A stretch of 64,000 nucleotides of DNA, from positions 41,056 to 105,055 of the forward strand of contig CAILCX010000071.1 in the NCBI GenBank assembly GCA_903832775.1. The letters are read 5' to 3'. This document shows, piece after piece, positions 20,751-31,459 of this stretch. The notes under the pieces were generated by a model. It made no database searches and was not told where the DNA came from. It was given only the letters and a program-made list of their open reading frames with translations. Every line of letters starts with the position of its first letter. Position 1 is the stretch's first letter. Made by a program: the position numbers and the translations under genes. This DNA comes from an uncultured Methylobacter sp. Its GTDB lineage: Bacteria > Pseudomonadota > Gammaproteobacteria > Methylococcales > Methylomonadaceae.

Positions 20751-23074
20751 ATAATAAAAGTGCTCTTTATTTATTTGCTATCGTTTTTTGTAGCTTTTAC
20801 GATTCCACGTTACTGGCGGCAGAGGCGATTTCATATGTCAAAGATGTTAAACCGATTCTGGATTCGCGCTGTGTTACTTGTCACTCCTGTTACGATTCTC
20901 CTTGCCAGCTCAAATTAAACTCTTTTGAAGGCTTAAGCCGAGGCGCTAGCAAGAATCCTGTCTATGATCATCAACGTATTAAAGCCGTGGAACCCAGTCG
21001 TCTTTTTATTGATGAAACCACGACAGCAGATTGGCGAAAAAAAGATTTCTTTCCCGTTATCAATGAACAAACCCCATCGCCTGAGGCTAATGTCGATAAT
21101 TCACTGATTGCAAAACTGCTTAGTTTAAAGAGCGAGCAACCTTTGCCTGTCTCGGGGAAATTACCCAAAGCGATTGACTTGGCACTGGAGCGGACGTTGC
21201 AATGTCCATCGCCAGACGAATTTACTGAACATAAAAAAAACCACCCGCTTTGGGGAATGCCTTATGGCTTACCACCGTTAACTAAGGCTGAGGAAGACAC
21301 GCTGGTCAATTGGCTAAAAGCTGGCGCTAAGAATGACGCTTTTCAATCGTCATTATCACCTGAGGCAAGTGCTGAAATCAGAAAATGGGAGCAGTTTTTT
21401 AACGGTGAATCGTTAAAACAGCAGTTGAGCGCCCGCTATATGTACGAACATTTATATATCGGCGACCTGCACTTCAAAGGCCATCCCAATAATGAGTTTT
21501 ATAAAATTACTCGTTCTGCAACACCTCCAGGTCAGCCAATTGAAGAACTTAAAAGTGTGCGGCCATTTGATAATCCTGGCATACCCAAGTTTTATTATCG
21601 ATTACGTCCGATAACGTCCACCATAGTCGATAAGGATCATTTTGTTTACGAATTAAGCGATAGCAGAATGCAACGTTATGAGGCATTGTTCTTAAATCCG
21701 AAATACAGTATCAGTCATTTGCCGGGATATGACTTGCATGCAGCAGCGAACCCTTTTAAAACTTTCAGCCAATTACCGGCAGCGTCCCGATATCAATTTC
21801 TTCTGGATGATGCACAATATTTTTTTTCGGGCTTTATCAAAGGGCCAGTTTGTCGGGGGCAGGCTTCACTGAATGTAATCAGAGACCAGTTTTGGGTTGC
21901 TTTTATAAAACCTCAGTTTGAATTTAATCAGCAAAACACCGAGTTTCTGGCTGAAAACAGTCAATACTTGCAAATGCCCGCCTCTGATGGTGAAAATATC
22001 GGCTTTCTGGAATGGCGGCAATATAACCAGTTGCAAAGCCATTATTTACAACATAAAGAATTTTTAATCAATAGTTTACAGCCGCAACACCCGATTGATT
22101 TGAACTTGATTTGGGATGGCGAGGGCTATAACGAGAATGCCTTGTTAACGGTATTTCGCCATTTTGACAGCGCCACGGTTGTTAAGGGCTTGTTGGGTAA
22201 GCCGCCATTAACGGCTTGGGTGGTTGATTATCCGTTGTTTGAAAGAATACATTATTTGCTTGCCGCCGGTTTCAATGTGTCCGGTAGCATAGAACATCAA
22301 CTCACCACACGTCTGTATATGGACTTCTTACGTATGGAAGCTGAAAACAATTTTCTTAAGTTTATTCCGGTTAATCAAAGAAAAGCCATGCATGACAGTT
22401 GGTATGAAGGCATTGATCTGAAGATTTTCAGTTTTTTTGAAACTCCGGCTTTTAATACAGATACGAATCTGGGAATCCGCTATCAAACTTTTGATTATAA
22501 AAATGAGTTTTTCTTAAGCCTCCAGCAACAACTCGGGCGGGCCGGTGGTAAAGCGGATTTAATCAATCATTGTCTGCAAGCGCAATGCAATAATGCTGAT
22601 ACTCCGCAGGAACAACAACAAATTGATACTATGATGCGCAGTCTTGCTGATTTAAAGGGCGAAGAAATTGCAGTCTTGCCTGAAGTGTCATTTTTAAGGG
22701 TAAAAACAGTTAATCCTGAAAAAGATAGAGTTTACTCATTGATTCGTAATCAAAAATTATTGAATGTGTCGTTTATTTTTGGCGAAAATTTAAGACGTGA
22801 GCCCGATAAAGATACGCTGACCGTTGTGCCGGGCTTTATTGGCAGTTATCCCAATATCTTTTTTGGCGTGACCCAGCAGCAATTATCGGGATTTATTGAG
22901 CATTTAAAACGCAGTTCAAGTAGTGCTGATGCTGATTTATTTTATAGTGTCTATGGAATTCGCAGAACCAATCCTGAGATATGGTCATATTACGATTGGT
23001 TTAATAAAAAATATCACGAGGATCATCCTGAAAGTTCGGGTGTTTTTGATCTGAATAGGTATGAAAACCTATAG
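20747..23074 (+). CDS. cti: Fatty acid cis/trans isomerase, heme-binding
   Basis: Signal peptide, SYVKDVKPILDSRCVTCHSCYDSPCQLKLNSFEGLSRGASK with CxxCH motif typical of Cti. Confidence 0.93.
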   Translation: MNNKSALYLFAIVFCSFYDSTLLAAEAISYVKDVKPILDSRCVTCHSCYDSPCQLKLNSFEGLSRGASKNPVYDHQRIKAVEPSRLFIDETTTADWRKKDFFPVINEQTPSPEANVDNSLIAKLLSLKSEQPLPVSGKLPKAIDLALERTLQCPSPDEFTEHKKNHPLWGMPYGLPPLTKAEEDTLVNWLKAGAKNDAFQSSLSPEASAEIRKWEQFFNGESLKQQLSARYMYEHLYIGDLHFKGHPNNEFYKITRSATPPGQPIEELKSVRPFDNPGIPKFYYRLRPITSTIVDKDHFVYELSDSRMQRYEALFLNPKYSISHLPGYDLHAAANPFKTFSQLPAASRYQFLLDDAQYFFSGFIKGPVCRGQASLNVIRDQFWVAFIKPQFEFNQQNTEFLAENSQYLQMPASDGENIGFLEWRQYNQLQSHYLQHKEFLINSLQPQHPIDLNLIWDGEGYNENALLTVFRHFDSATVVKGLLGKPPLTAWVVDYPLFERIHYLLAAGFNVSGSIEHQLTTRLYMDFLRMEAENNFLKFIPVNQRKAMHDSWYEGIDLKIFSFFETPAFNTDTNLGIRYQTFDYKNEFFLSLQQQLGRAGGKADLINHCLQAQCNNADTPQEQQQIDTMMRSLADLKGEEIAVLPEVSFLRVKTVNPEKDRVYSLIRNQKLLNVSFIFGENLRREPDKDTLTVVPGFIGSYPNIFFGVTQQQLSGFIEHLKRSSSSADADLFYSVYGIRRTNPEIWSYYDWFNKKYHEDHPESSGVFDLNRYENL

Positions 23075-23167
23075 ACTTAAACCCTGCGAAGTCGAATAAT
23101 ACCCCTGTTGTATTCTGATTTTTCAATCAAAATAATCCAAACATCATATTGGGGGGAGGGTAAGGAA

Positions 23168-23476
23168 GTGAGTATTTATGATTTTCGGCGCAATCCACGT
23201 CGCTCGACAGCGAGTCGAAGGATAGATGACCGGAGAAAAATCCCTTATCCTTTCGGTTCGCTGGAATGGCAAAAAAATATTGAAAATTATTATCTCGCTT
23301 GGCCAAAATCTAATCGTCGTAATATGGACAGGCGCAATGATGAGCGACGAGCACCGGATCGTCGGCATCAGCAACTTTCTGAGCAACTTCGCTCGGCAAA
23401 AAAATTTTCTCCGATTTTACTTACGCAAGAAGAAAAGAAATTGATTGAGGAATTGTATTTTAGTGAACTGGATTAG
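23168..23476 (+). CDS. Uncharacterised Arg-rich protein with repeated DRR/ERR units
   Basis: ORF 23108..23476; GTG 23168 preceded by purine-rich ribosome-binding sequence; RRIDDRRK...NRRNMDRRNDERRAPDRRHQQ. Confidence 0.65.
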   Translation: MSIYDFRRNPRRSTASRRIDDRRKIPYPFGSLEWQKNIENYYLAWPKSNRRNMDRRNDERRAPDRRHQQLSEQLRSAKKFSPILLTQEEKKLIEELYFSELD

Positions 23477-23531
23477 AATGGCTTTAAATCAATTTGCTTA
23501 AATTGATTTTGTTTTTAAATATTTATAAGCT

Positions 23532-24188
23532 TTAGCCATCGCCATTCATCAGCATTGCGCCATATTGTTCTGGTGTAATTGAGCCTCCCATCTTTTCTGC
23601 TAGTCCCTGGTCGCAAGCAGGGAGAGCGTCTTGTATCGCGTCAATCCGCTTCCATTGAGGTGCCGGGGTTTCTGTATCTGCTTGGGGCACGTATTTTGAA
23701 GACTCTATACGTTGCATGCGGTGAATATATCGAGGGCAGTTCATAAAAATCTCAGTTATCTTTATCCTGACGATCATGTCTGCACCCTGATATTCAGGTA
23801 GCAATGGATCATCCTTGTCAATAATAGCGTCTCCGTGAACTCGAACGCGATGCGGAGTTTCAAAATCTATAAATAGCATGCCTATTTTAGTGTTGCCTTG
23901 AATGTTGCCCATAGACAGAAACATCCCATTGCCATCGTAACTGGGGAAGGCCAGTGTCTCTGGATCTATGACGCGAACCAAGCCGATGTTGCCGCCTTTG
24001 TAAGAGCAAGTGGGATAGCCGCGATGATCTAGCGTGGTCAGAAAGAAAAAATCCCTGCTTTCAATGAAGGCTTGATGTTGCTCATTTACCTGATTTTCAA
24101 CGATGATTTCGGTGACCCTGTTAGCCAGGTTCCGAGTGTCATGCTGGTCTTGTAATTGTCGATGCTGGGTACTGAATAGATTACTCAT
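23532..24188 (-). CDS. Pyridoxamine 5'-phosphate oxidase family protein
   Basis: FNM-split-barrel-like sequence (FFLTTLDHRGYPTCSYKGG...). Confidence 0.85.
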   Translation of the reverse strand: MSNLFSTQHRQLQDQHDTRNLANRVTEIIVENQVNEQHQAFIESRDFFFLTTLDHRGYPTCSYKGGNIGLVRVIDPETLAFPSYDGNGMFLSMGNIQGNTKIGMLFIDFETPHRVRVHGDAIIDKDDPLLPEYQGADMIVRIKITEIFMNCPRYIHRMQRIESSKYVPQADTETPAPQWKRIDAIQDALPACDQGLAEKMGGSITPEQYGAMLMNGDG

Positions 24189-24350
24189 GAAATAGTCCTT
24201 TTAATGTTCTTGAAAATACAAAACGTAAAAATCCACTGTGGACGATATTAGCATAGACTTCGCCCATAAAATGATAGATCAATTAGCTTGTTGGTCAGAG
24301 ATTTGAAAAAAATATCTGGTTTCGTTTATGTTTTATTGCCATCAGAAAAA

Positions 24351-24647
24351 TTACTGTACTAAAATCCAGGGCTTGACTACCACCGCCCAAACGTCGGCAT
24401 CCGAATCAAGCCAGTTAAGTGCTTGTTGATCCGTCACTAGGGTAACTTGGTTATTTTGCATCCATAGCGAAACCTGATCTTTGTTATCAAGGTAAAACTG
24501 GTAAGCCACATCGACCAAATCCAGATCAGGGGCAACAAATACTGCAGTGCCGCTGGCAAAAAACCGTTGTAATTCTTTCCAGGGGATTTGTGAGGTTTCC
24601 AGATTTACTTTTTCTTTGGCAATATCGTAACGGTTTGATTCGGGCAT
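24351..24647 (-). CDS. DUF2288-like protein
   Basis: MPESNRYDIAKEKVNLETSQIPWKELQRFFASGTAVFVAPDLDLVDVA; start approximated to the MPESN methionine. Confidence 0.78.
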   Translation of the reverse strand: MPESNRYDIAKEKVNLETSQIPWKELQRFFASGTAVFVAPDLDLVDVAYQFYLDNKDQVSLWMQNNQVTLVTDQQALNWLDSDADVWAVVVKPWILVQ

Positions 24648-24768
24648 GTTTTCTCTCTTGAGCGGTTGCCTGTGAGTGGCGATCAGCACATTTGCATGGC
24701 ATCGTTAGCAAGTCAGCTGGTATTCTATAGCGTGAGATTATAAATTACTAAATTAAGAGAGTTAAATT

Positions 24769-25560
24769 ATGTCGTTTTTCGAGTCAATAACCAAAAAATC
24801 CAAGTTGAAAGCCGCCATCAAGCAAACAACCGAGGCAAGGAGCAGTGAAGGCGTAATTGCCGATCAATTATTCACCAAGGTTTATCATGATTACGCAGAG
24901 GTTGTTTCCAATGAACTGTTGATTGCCGAGGCTTTATACAACTGGGGATTTGCTTTGTTGCATCAGGCTAAAACCAAGTCAGGTGAGCCGGCGGTAAAGC
25001 TTTATGAGGAAGCGATTTCAAAGTTTTCTTTTTGCCTGACGCTAGAGCCGGCTTATCTTGGCGCAGCAATAGACGGGGGCGTTGCTTTTATGGAATTGGC
25101 CAGAATTAAGGCAGTATCTCCTGGCGATGCGCTTTATGGAAGTGCGAAAAGTTATTTTGAACAGGCCAATGCTATTCAGGCAGGATCTGCATCTTATAAT
25201 CTGGCTTGTATTTATGGTTTACGGGGCGACAAAGAGGCTTGTTTAACAGCATTGGAAATTTCTAAAGGAAAGGGCAGTTTGCCGGATTCTGAAGATATTC
25301 TTAATGATCCCGATCTGGGTGGCGTTAAGGATCAGGTTTGGTTTTTGGATTTTATGGAGTCTTTAAAACAGAAACCTGAAGTTGCTGCCATTGCTGCTCC
25401 CACAAAAGCAAAAGCCGAGGCGGTTGTTAAAGAAGATGAGCCTGAAGTTGTTACTGAATCAGACGTCATTATCGAACCTGAAACAAAAATAATTAAAAAC
25501 CTCGCAGAATCCGAAAAAACCAGTGACGAAGCCTGTTTGGCTGTCGAGGATTTTAAGTAG
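24769..25560 (+). CDS. Tetratricopeptide-repeat-like protein, function unknown
   Basis: 263 aa with TPR-like helices (SYNLACIYGLRGDKEACLTALE), acidic tail. Confidence 0.75.
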   Translation: MSFFESITKKSKLKAAIKQTTEARSSEGVIADQLFTKVYHDYAEVVSNELLIAEALYNWGFALLHQAKTKSGEPAVKLYEEAISKFSFCLTLEPAYLGAAIDGGVAFMELARIKAVSPGDALYGSAKSYFEQANAIQAGSASYNLACIYGLRGDKEACLTALEISKGKGSLPDSEDILNDPDLGGVKDQVWFLDFMESLKQKPEVAAIAAPTKAKAEAVVKEDEPEVVTESDVIIEPETKIIKNLAESEKTSDEACLAVEDFK

Positions 25561-25582
25561 TTTTTTTGTTGGTTCTGAAAAA

Positions 25583-26149
25583 TTAGCGGTTGGGGTGATG
25601 GCACGCCGCTAATAAAGTCTGCATTTTGACCAGTCCTAGTTTTCGGGTAAGTTCAATATTATGTTGCGGAATGTTTTCCGGATTCGGGTGGCTTTCTAAG
25701 GCCTTATCTATACTGGTTTCGCGAAGTAGATGTACCATGGGGTAGGGGGAACGGTTGGTGTAATTTGCAGCATCATCTTTTTTTGCGTCTTGAAAGCAAT
25801 AGTCGGGATGGAAGCTGGCCAACTGGTAAATGCCTTCATAGCCCTGCTCAATTAACAAGGTTTCGGCGATTTCAATAAAATCCAGATAGTCTTCGAAGTC
25901 TGTAAATGCCTTGGCAAAGATAAGGAGAGTGGTTTCAATGTCCGAGTCTGAATCCAGTCGATCACATTCAAGTATCAGCTTTAATAAGCATTGATCGATT
26001 TGAGTGTCGTGATTGACATTGAAAAAAATACTGCCTCGTTCCAGTTCGCGTTTTGCGAACGGACAAATACTGTACTCGACGATTATTGTTTTCAGCCAGG
26101 TGCGTGTAACTGCTTCAATGTCTTGGTCTGATAGTGGAGTTTCTGTCAT
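25583..26149 (-). CDS. DUF1415 family protein
   Basis: MTETPLSDQDIEAVTRTWLKTIIVEYSICPFAKRE; start moved to ATG at 26149 because the listed start lies in a terminator. Confidence 0.82.
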   Translation of the reverse strand: MTETPLSDQDIEAVTRTWLKTIIVEYSICPFAKRELERGSIFFNVNHDTQIDQCLLKLILECDRLDSDSDIETTLLIFAKAFTDFEDYLDFIEIAETLLIEQGYEGIYQLASFHPDYCFQDAKKDDAANYTNRSPYPMVHLLRETSIDKALESHPNPENIPQHNIELTRKLGLVKMQTLLAACHHPNR

Positions 26150-26170
26150 GATAGCTAGCCGGGGAAAACA

Positions 26171-26200
26171 AAAAAGCCCCAAATACTGAGGCTTTTTGAA
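26171..26200 (-). terminator. Rho-independent terminator downstream of the CBS-domain gene
   Basis: AAAAAGCCCCAAATACTGAGGCTTTTT stem-loop. Confidence 0.65.
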
Positions 26201-26217
26201 GCAAAAAAGAGGTAGCG

Positions 26218-26694
26218 TTATTTATGTCCAGAGCCGGCAGCGATTCTTTTTTCCCTGTCTTCACTGGCCTTTTCAATTTTCGAAAAGACCCGAAGAATGT
26301 CAGTGGCCGAAATGATGCCAACCAGTTTGTTGTCTTTATCAACGACAGGTAAAGCGCCAATTTTATTTTCTGCCATCTTTGAAGCTGCTTCTGAAGCGAA
26401 AGTTTCCGGGTTTACGGTGATAACGCCACGGTGCATGATATGTTGTACTTTTTTGGGAACAACATGCAGTTCAGTAGTGCCTGTTCCGGTCGCAGCTTCA
26501 ATGGCATTCGAGTTGCTTTTGGGGCCCAGTGCTTTGTAAAGGTCACGATCGGATACGATTCCGATGACCTTACCTTTTTCAACGACAGGTAAGTGACGAA
26601 TTCTTTCGTAATGAATCAAGAAAAAAACACGATCAATTAAATCATGTTGCTCGACTGTAAATACTTTTGAAGTCATTAAATCTTCAACTCGCAT
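26218..26694 (-). CDS. CBS domain-containing protein
   Basis: Two CBS repeats (GIVSDRDLYKAL, GIISATDILRVF). Confidence 0.92.
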   Translation of the reverse strand: MRVEDLMTSKVFTVEQHDLIDRVFFLIHYERIRHLPVVEKGKVIGIVSDRDLYKALGPKSNSNAIEAATGTGTTELHVVPKKVQHIMHRGVITVNPETFASEAASKMAENKIGALPVVDKDNKLVGIISATDILRVFSKIEKASEDREKRIAAGSGHK

Positions 26695-26856
26695 TTTTAT
26701 TCTCCTTAAGGTAAAAACTGACTAAGAATAGGGAATTAAATGTATTTTTACAAGAGATAAAATTTGATGTGTTATAAAATACCCAGTTATGGTTTTGTTT
26801 GGCTTTGTAGTTGGGGTTAAGCTAACTCAAGCTACACGAGTGTTATGTAAGTTTAA

Positions 26857-27525
<669 letters not shown>

Positions 27526-27614
27526 TCTCCCAAGAGTCGGTACTCTTAATTTAAGTAAAAAGGTTTAAAAGTTAATGATAAAGAAAGTTTTAATGGTTCA
27601 AGGGAGAGGCAAAG

Positions 27615-28637
27615 ATGACCAAGTTATTTAACATTGCCGTAGTCGGCGCCACAGGTGCGGTTGGCGAAGCCATGCTGTCCATTCTCGAAGAACGTAATTT
27701 CCCTTGTGGTGAGGTTTATGCTTTAGCTAGCAGCAATTCAGTCGGCAAAAGAATTCCTTTCAAAGGCGGGTCTTTAGTCGTAAAAGATTTGGCTACTTTT
27801 GATTTTTCAACAGTGCAAATCGGTTTGTTTTCGCCAGGCGCTTCGGTTTCTGCAGAATATGCACCAAAAGCAGCGGCTGCTGGCTGCGTAGTGATTGATA
27901 ATACCTCGCAATTTCGCTATGACGAAGATATTCCGTTGGTAGTGCCAGAAGTCAATCCTGAAAGAATTGCCGATTATAAAAATCGCGGCATTATCGCCAA
28001 CCCTAATTGTTCAACCATTCAGATGTTGGTGGCTTTAAAGCCTATCTACGATGCAGTAGGGATTACGCGTATCAATGTCTGCACTTATCAGGCGGTTTCC
28101 GGTACAGGAAAAGAAGCCATTGAAGAGTTGGTTAAGCAAACGTCCAGTCTGCTTAGTATGCAACCTATCAAGACTAGTGTTTATCCAAAACAGATTGCTT
28201 TTAATGTTTTGCCGCAGATTGACGTATTCATGGAGAACGGTTACACCAAGGAAGAAATGAAAATGGTCTGGGAAACGCAAAAAATTCTGGGTGATGATAG
28301 TGTTATGGTGAATGCAACCGCGGTGCGGGTTCCTGTATTTTATGGGCACTCCGAGGCCGTGCACATCGAAACGCGTGAAAAAATTGACGTAGCCACAGTA
28401 AGAGCATTACTTGAGAAGGCGCCCGGTGTGACCGTTATGGATGAACGTAAAGATGGCGGCTATCCAACGGCGGTCACTGAGTCTTCAGGTAATGATGATG
28501 TGTTTGTAGGTCGGATTCGTGAGGATATTTCGCATCCTCTGGGACTCGATTTGTGGGTAGTTGGCGATAATGTTCGTAAAGGCGCTGCTTTAAACAGTGT
28601 GCAAATAGCAGAAGTGCTGGTAAAAAATTACATGTAG
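27615..28637 (+). CDS. asd: Aspartate-semialdehyde dehydrogenase
   Basis: FNIAVVGATGAVGEAMLSILEERNFP, catalytic NPNCSTIQM. Confidence 0.95.
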   Translation: MTKLFNIAVVGATGAVGEAMLSILEERNFPCGEVYALASSNSVGKRIPFKGGSLVVKDLATFDFSTVQIGLFSPGASVSAEYAPKAAAAGCVVIDNTSQFRYDEDIPLVVPEVNPERIADYKNRGIIANPNCSTIQMLVALKPIYDAVGITRINVCTYQAVSGTGKEAIEELVKQTSSLLSMQPIKTSVYPKQIAFNVLPQIDVFMENGYTKEEMKMVWETQKILGDDSVMVNATAVRVPVFYGHSEAVHIETREKIDVATVRALLEKAPGVTVMDERKDGGYPTAVTESSGNDDVFVGRIREDISHPLGLDLWVVGDNVRKGAALNSVQIAEVLVKNYM

Positions 28638-28691
28638 TCTAAGCTTGTCTACATATTTGACTGGACGCGGTAAGAGACTGTGGTAACTATT

Positions 28692-31412
28692 GTGAAGAAA
28701 AGCAACGTGCGTTTGTTAACTAAAACTTTAGCGGTTGTGTCGTTACTTGCTCCGACAAGTGGACATTCCTTAGGTATAGGCGAGATTAGGTTACATTCCG
28801 CGCTTAATCAAAATCTGGACGCTGAAATTTCGTTGACGTTGTCAGGAGAAAGTGTCTCTGACATTAGAGTGAGTTTAGCGCCGCCAGAAAAATTTGATAA
28901 GGCGGGTGTGGCCTGGAGTTATTTTCTTTCGAAAATTAAATTTGAAACGATCACTCTTTCAAATGGATCTACGGTTATCAGGCTGACTTCAAAGGAAGCT
29001 TTAAAAGAACCTTTTTTGGATTTTTTGCTGGAAGTTAGTTGGCCTAAAGGTAGCTTATACCGTGAATTCACTGTTTTGGTTGACCCGCCATCTGTTTATA
29101 ACCCGACAGCACTTTCTTCTGTCAATCAAAGTTATTCACAGTCTTCAGTTGCCCCGAATCAACGTCAAACTTATGCAAGTGGGCAAATAAGCAACGATGA
29201 ATATGGTCCGATATTGGCGAATGATACGCTTTGGAGTGTTGCTGAGCGTATAATAGGTAAAGATGATGTTTCTGTAGAGCAAATGATTCTTGCGATTTAT
29301 GAAGCGAATCCAGATGCTTTCTATAAAGGAAATGTTTACGCCTTAACCACTGGAAAAATCTTAAAGATTCCTTCAAGAGACTTGGTGCTAAAGTTATCAA
29401 AAAATCAGGCTTTGGTAGAATTTAACCGGCATACCAAAGCTTGGAAAGTTCGAGCTGCGCCTTCTGCACATGTGGATACGGCAAAACAAAAGTCTGTTCT
29501 AAATAAAATTGAAGAGGTTGTTCCAGGCAAAGTTGAAAGACCTGTTGAAAATCAATTAAAACTGACCGCCCCGGCATCTAAAGCCGAAGTCGAAGGTCAA
29601 GCTGTTAAAGGTTCAGGTAAAGATCAGGTTAATGGTAAGCAAAGTTCAGTTAAATCGGAAGTTGTCAAAGGCAAATCTGCTCCAGGTTTGGTTGAGACTC
29701 TAGAGCCGGCACTAGGAGATGCATTGCCAGAAGGTTCTATACAAAATCGTTTAGCGGAGCTGGAAAAACAGCTCGCGCTTATGCAGCAGTTGATTAATCT
29801 CAAAGATCAACAGCTTGCTGATTTGCAGTCTCAGCTTAAAGCAAGTACTGTTGTTCTTGTGCCGGCAGCGACAACTAATCCAACTCCAGTTGCTAGTCCC
29901 GTTGTTGAAGCCCCCTCTGTTGTGAAGCCGCCAGTTATTGAGCAGCCTATACAGACGTCTCAACCACGGATAGCGCAGATTCAATCTTCTCCCCAAGTCG
30001 AACCTGAAACTTTTGATTCTTACTATTTAAAAGTGGGCGTGGCAGGGACGGCAATTTTGTCGTTATTAGGATGGCTATGGTGGAGAAAACGTAAGGTCGA
30101 CGAACAAACTAATACTGAAAGTATGTTTGCTTCATCAACAATGATTAAAGTGTCTGATGATTTTACGCTGGTAGAACCTAAGAGCGAAACGAGTCCGGCC
30201 GCTGTTGAGACAGGAATGACCCATGATTTGGGGACTGTTGGTGAAAGTTCATTTTTAAGTGAGTTTACGCCTAGTGATTTCGATTCGTTCGATACTGATC
30301 AGGGGGAAATCGATCCGATTTCTGAAGCTGACGTATATCTTGCGTACGGTCGGTATCAGCAGGCTGAAGAGCTAATACGGCAGGCTATTAAAGATCAGCC
30401 GGACCGTGATGAGTGTAAATTGAAGTTGTTGGAAATCTTTTACGCTAATGAAGATAAAGCGGCTTTTGAAAGTTACGCTAATGAGTTGCAAAGGGCAGGG
30501 AAGTCTGCAGACTTAGGTTTTTGGGGGAAAGCTGCCGAAATGGGCCAGGAAATATGTCATGATTCACCATTATTTTCAGCCAAGGTCCACGACTCCTTTG
30601 GGGGTGAACAGCAAAATAATCAAGATATTGATTTTGATTTGACTGGGATGGCTATTGGATCAAATAAAATCGGGCAAGAAATAATTTCGTCCGATTTTGA
30701 AACCAGTAAGTCCGAAAAAATATCGCCAGCTAATCTTGATTTTGATTTAAATTCATTCTCTATTGATTTGAATGAAGCAGAACCAGTAGATTTGGCTTCC
30801 AGTCCTGAGGTGATTGACCCGTTAGAATCAGAAAAGAATGATCTTGATGTTGTGTTTAGCATGAGTTCAGATGGCGAAGAATCAGATGATATTTCATCTG
30901 CTATTCAGGAAGATGTTATCGATTTTGACCTGAGTTCATTTTCAATCGTTGAAGAAAATACGGGGGAAATTAGTGAAGACTCCAGTTATTCTAACGCTCC
31001 GTTGGACTTGGCGAAAAAAGTAACTGCGGGTAAGGAAGAGCAGGAGTTTGAATCTTATGAATTTGATTTTAGTTCCAGTAATGCTGAAACAATAGACATT
31101 GACAGTCTCGATTTTAGCGATTTGGAAAATGTCGACAAGACTGCAGAAGCGGTTGATTTTTCGGGGGATAAGTCACTCGATATGGGTGATGATTTTAACT
31201 TCGATTTTGATATGTCCAAGATATCAAGTAATGCTTTTGGTGTTTCTGATCTTACTGATATGGACGAACTGGAAACGAAACTTGATTTAGCGAAAGCGTA
31301 TGTTGATATGGGAGATTCTGTTGCGGCCATAGATCTTGCCAGAGAAGTTCTTGAGCAAGGCACAGATGATCAAAAAAAGGCAGCGCAAGCGTTACTTGAT
31401 GAGTTGGGGTAG
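28692..31412 (+). CDS. fimV: FimV-like motility/pilus-associated protein
   Basis: HSLGIGEIRLHSALNQNLDAEISL N-terminal FimV domain, LysM, TM, acidic region, C-terminal FimV/TPR motif. Confidence 0.92.
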   Translation: MKKSNVRLLTKTLAVVSLLAPTSGHSLGIGEIRLHSALNQNLDAEISLTLSGESVSDIRVSLAPPEKFDKAGVAWSYFLSKIKFETITLSNGSTVIRLTSKEALKEPFLDFLLEVSWPKGSLYREFTVLVDPPSVYNPTALSSVNQSYSQSSVAPNQRQTYASGQISNDEYGPILANDTLWSVAERIIGKDDVSVEQMILAIYEANPDAFYKGNVYALTTGKILKIPSRDLVLKLSKNQALVEFNRHTKAWKVRAAPSAHVDTAKQKSVLNKIEEVVPGKVERPVENQLKLTAPASKAEVEGQAVKGSGKDQVNGKQSSVKSEVVKGKSAPGLVETLEPALGDALPEGSIQNRLAELEKQLALMQQLINLKDQQLADLQSQLKASTVVLVPAATTNPTPVASPVVEAPSVVKPPVIEQPIQTSQPRIAQIQSSPQVEPETFDSYYLKVGVAGTAILSLLGWLWWRKRKVDEQTNTESMFASSTMIKVSDDFTLVEPKSETSPAAVETGMTHDLGTVGESSFLSEFTPSDFDSFDTDQGEIDPISEADVYLAYGRYQQAEELIRQAIKDQPDRDECKLKLLEIFYANEDKAAFESYANELQRAGKSADLGFWGKAAEMGQEICHDSPLFSAKVHDSFGGEQQNNQDIDFDLTGMAIGSNKIGQEIISSDFETSKSEKISPANLDFDLNSFSIDLNEAEPVDLASSPEVIDPLESEKNDLDVVFSMSSDGEESDDISSAIQEDVIDFDLSSFSIVEENTGEISEDSSYSNAPLDLAKKVTAGKEEQEFESYEFDFSSSNAETIDIDSLDFSDLENVDKTAEAVDFSGDKSLDMGDDFNFDFDMSKISSNAFGVSDLTDMDELETKLDLAKAYVDMGDSVAAIDLAREVLEQGTDDQKKAAQALLDELG

Positions 31413-31421
31413 TCGATTTTG

Positions 31422-31459
31422 AGCATAAAAAAAGCCCTTTAAGGGCTTTTTTTTATGCT
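31422..31459. terminator. Bidirectional terminator between fimV and receiver/Hpt gene
   Basis: AGCATAAAAAAAGCCCTTTAAGGGCTTTTTTTTATGCT, near-perfect palindrome. Confidence 0.9.
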
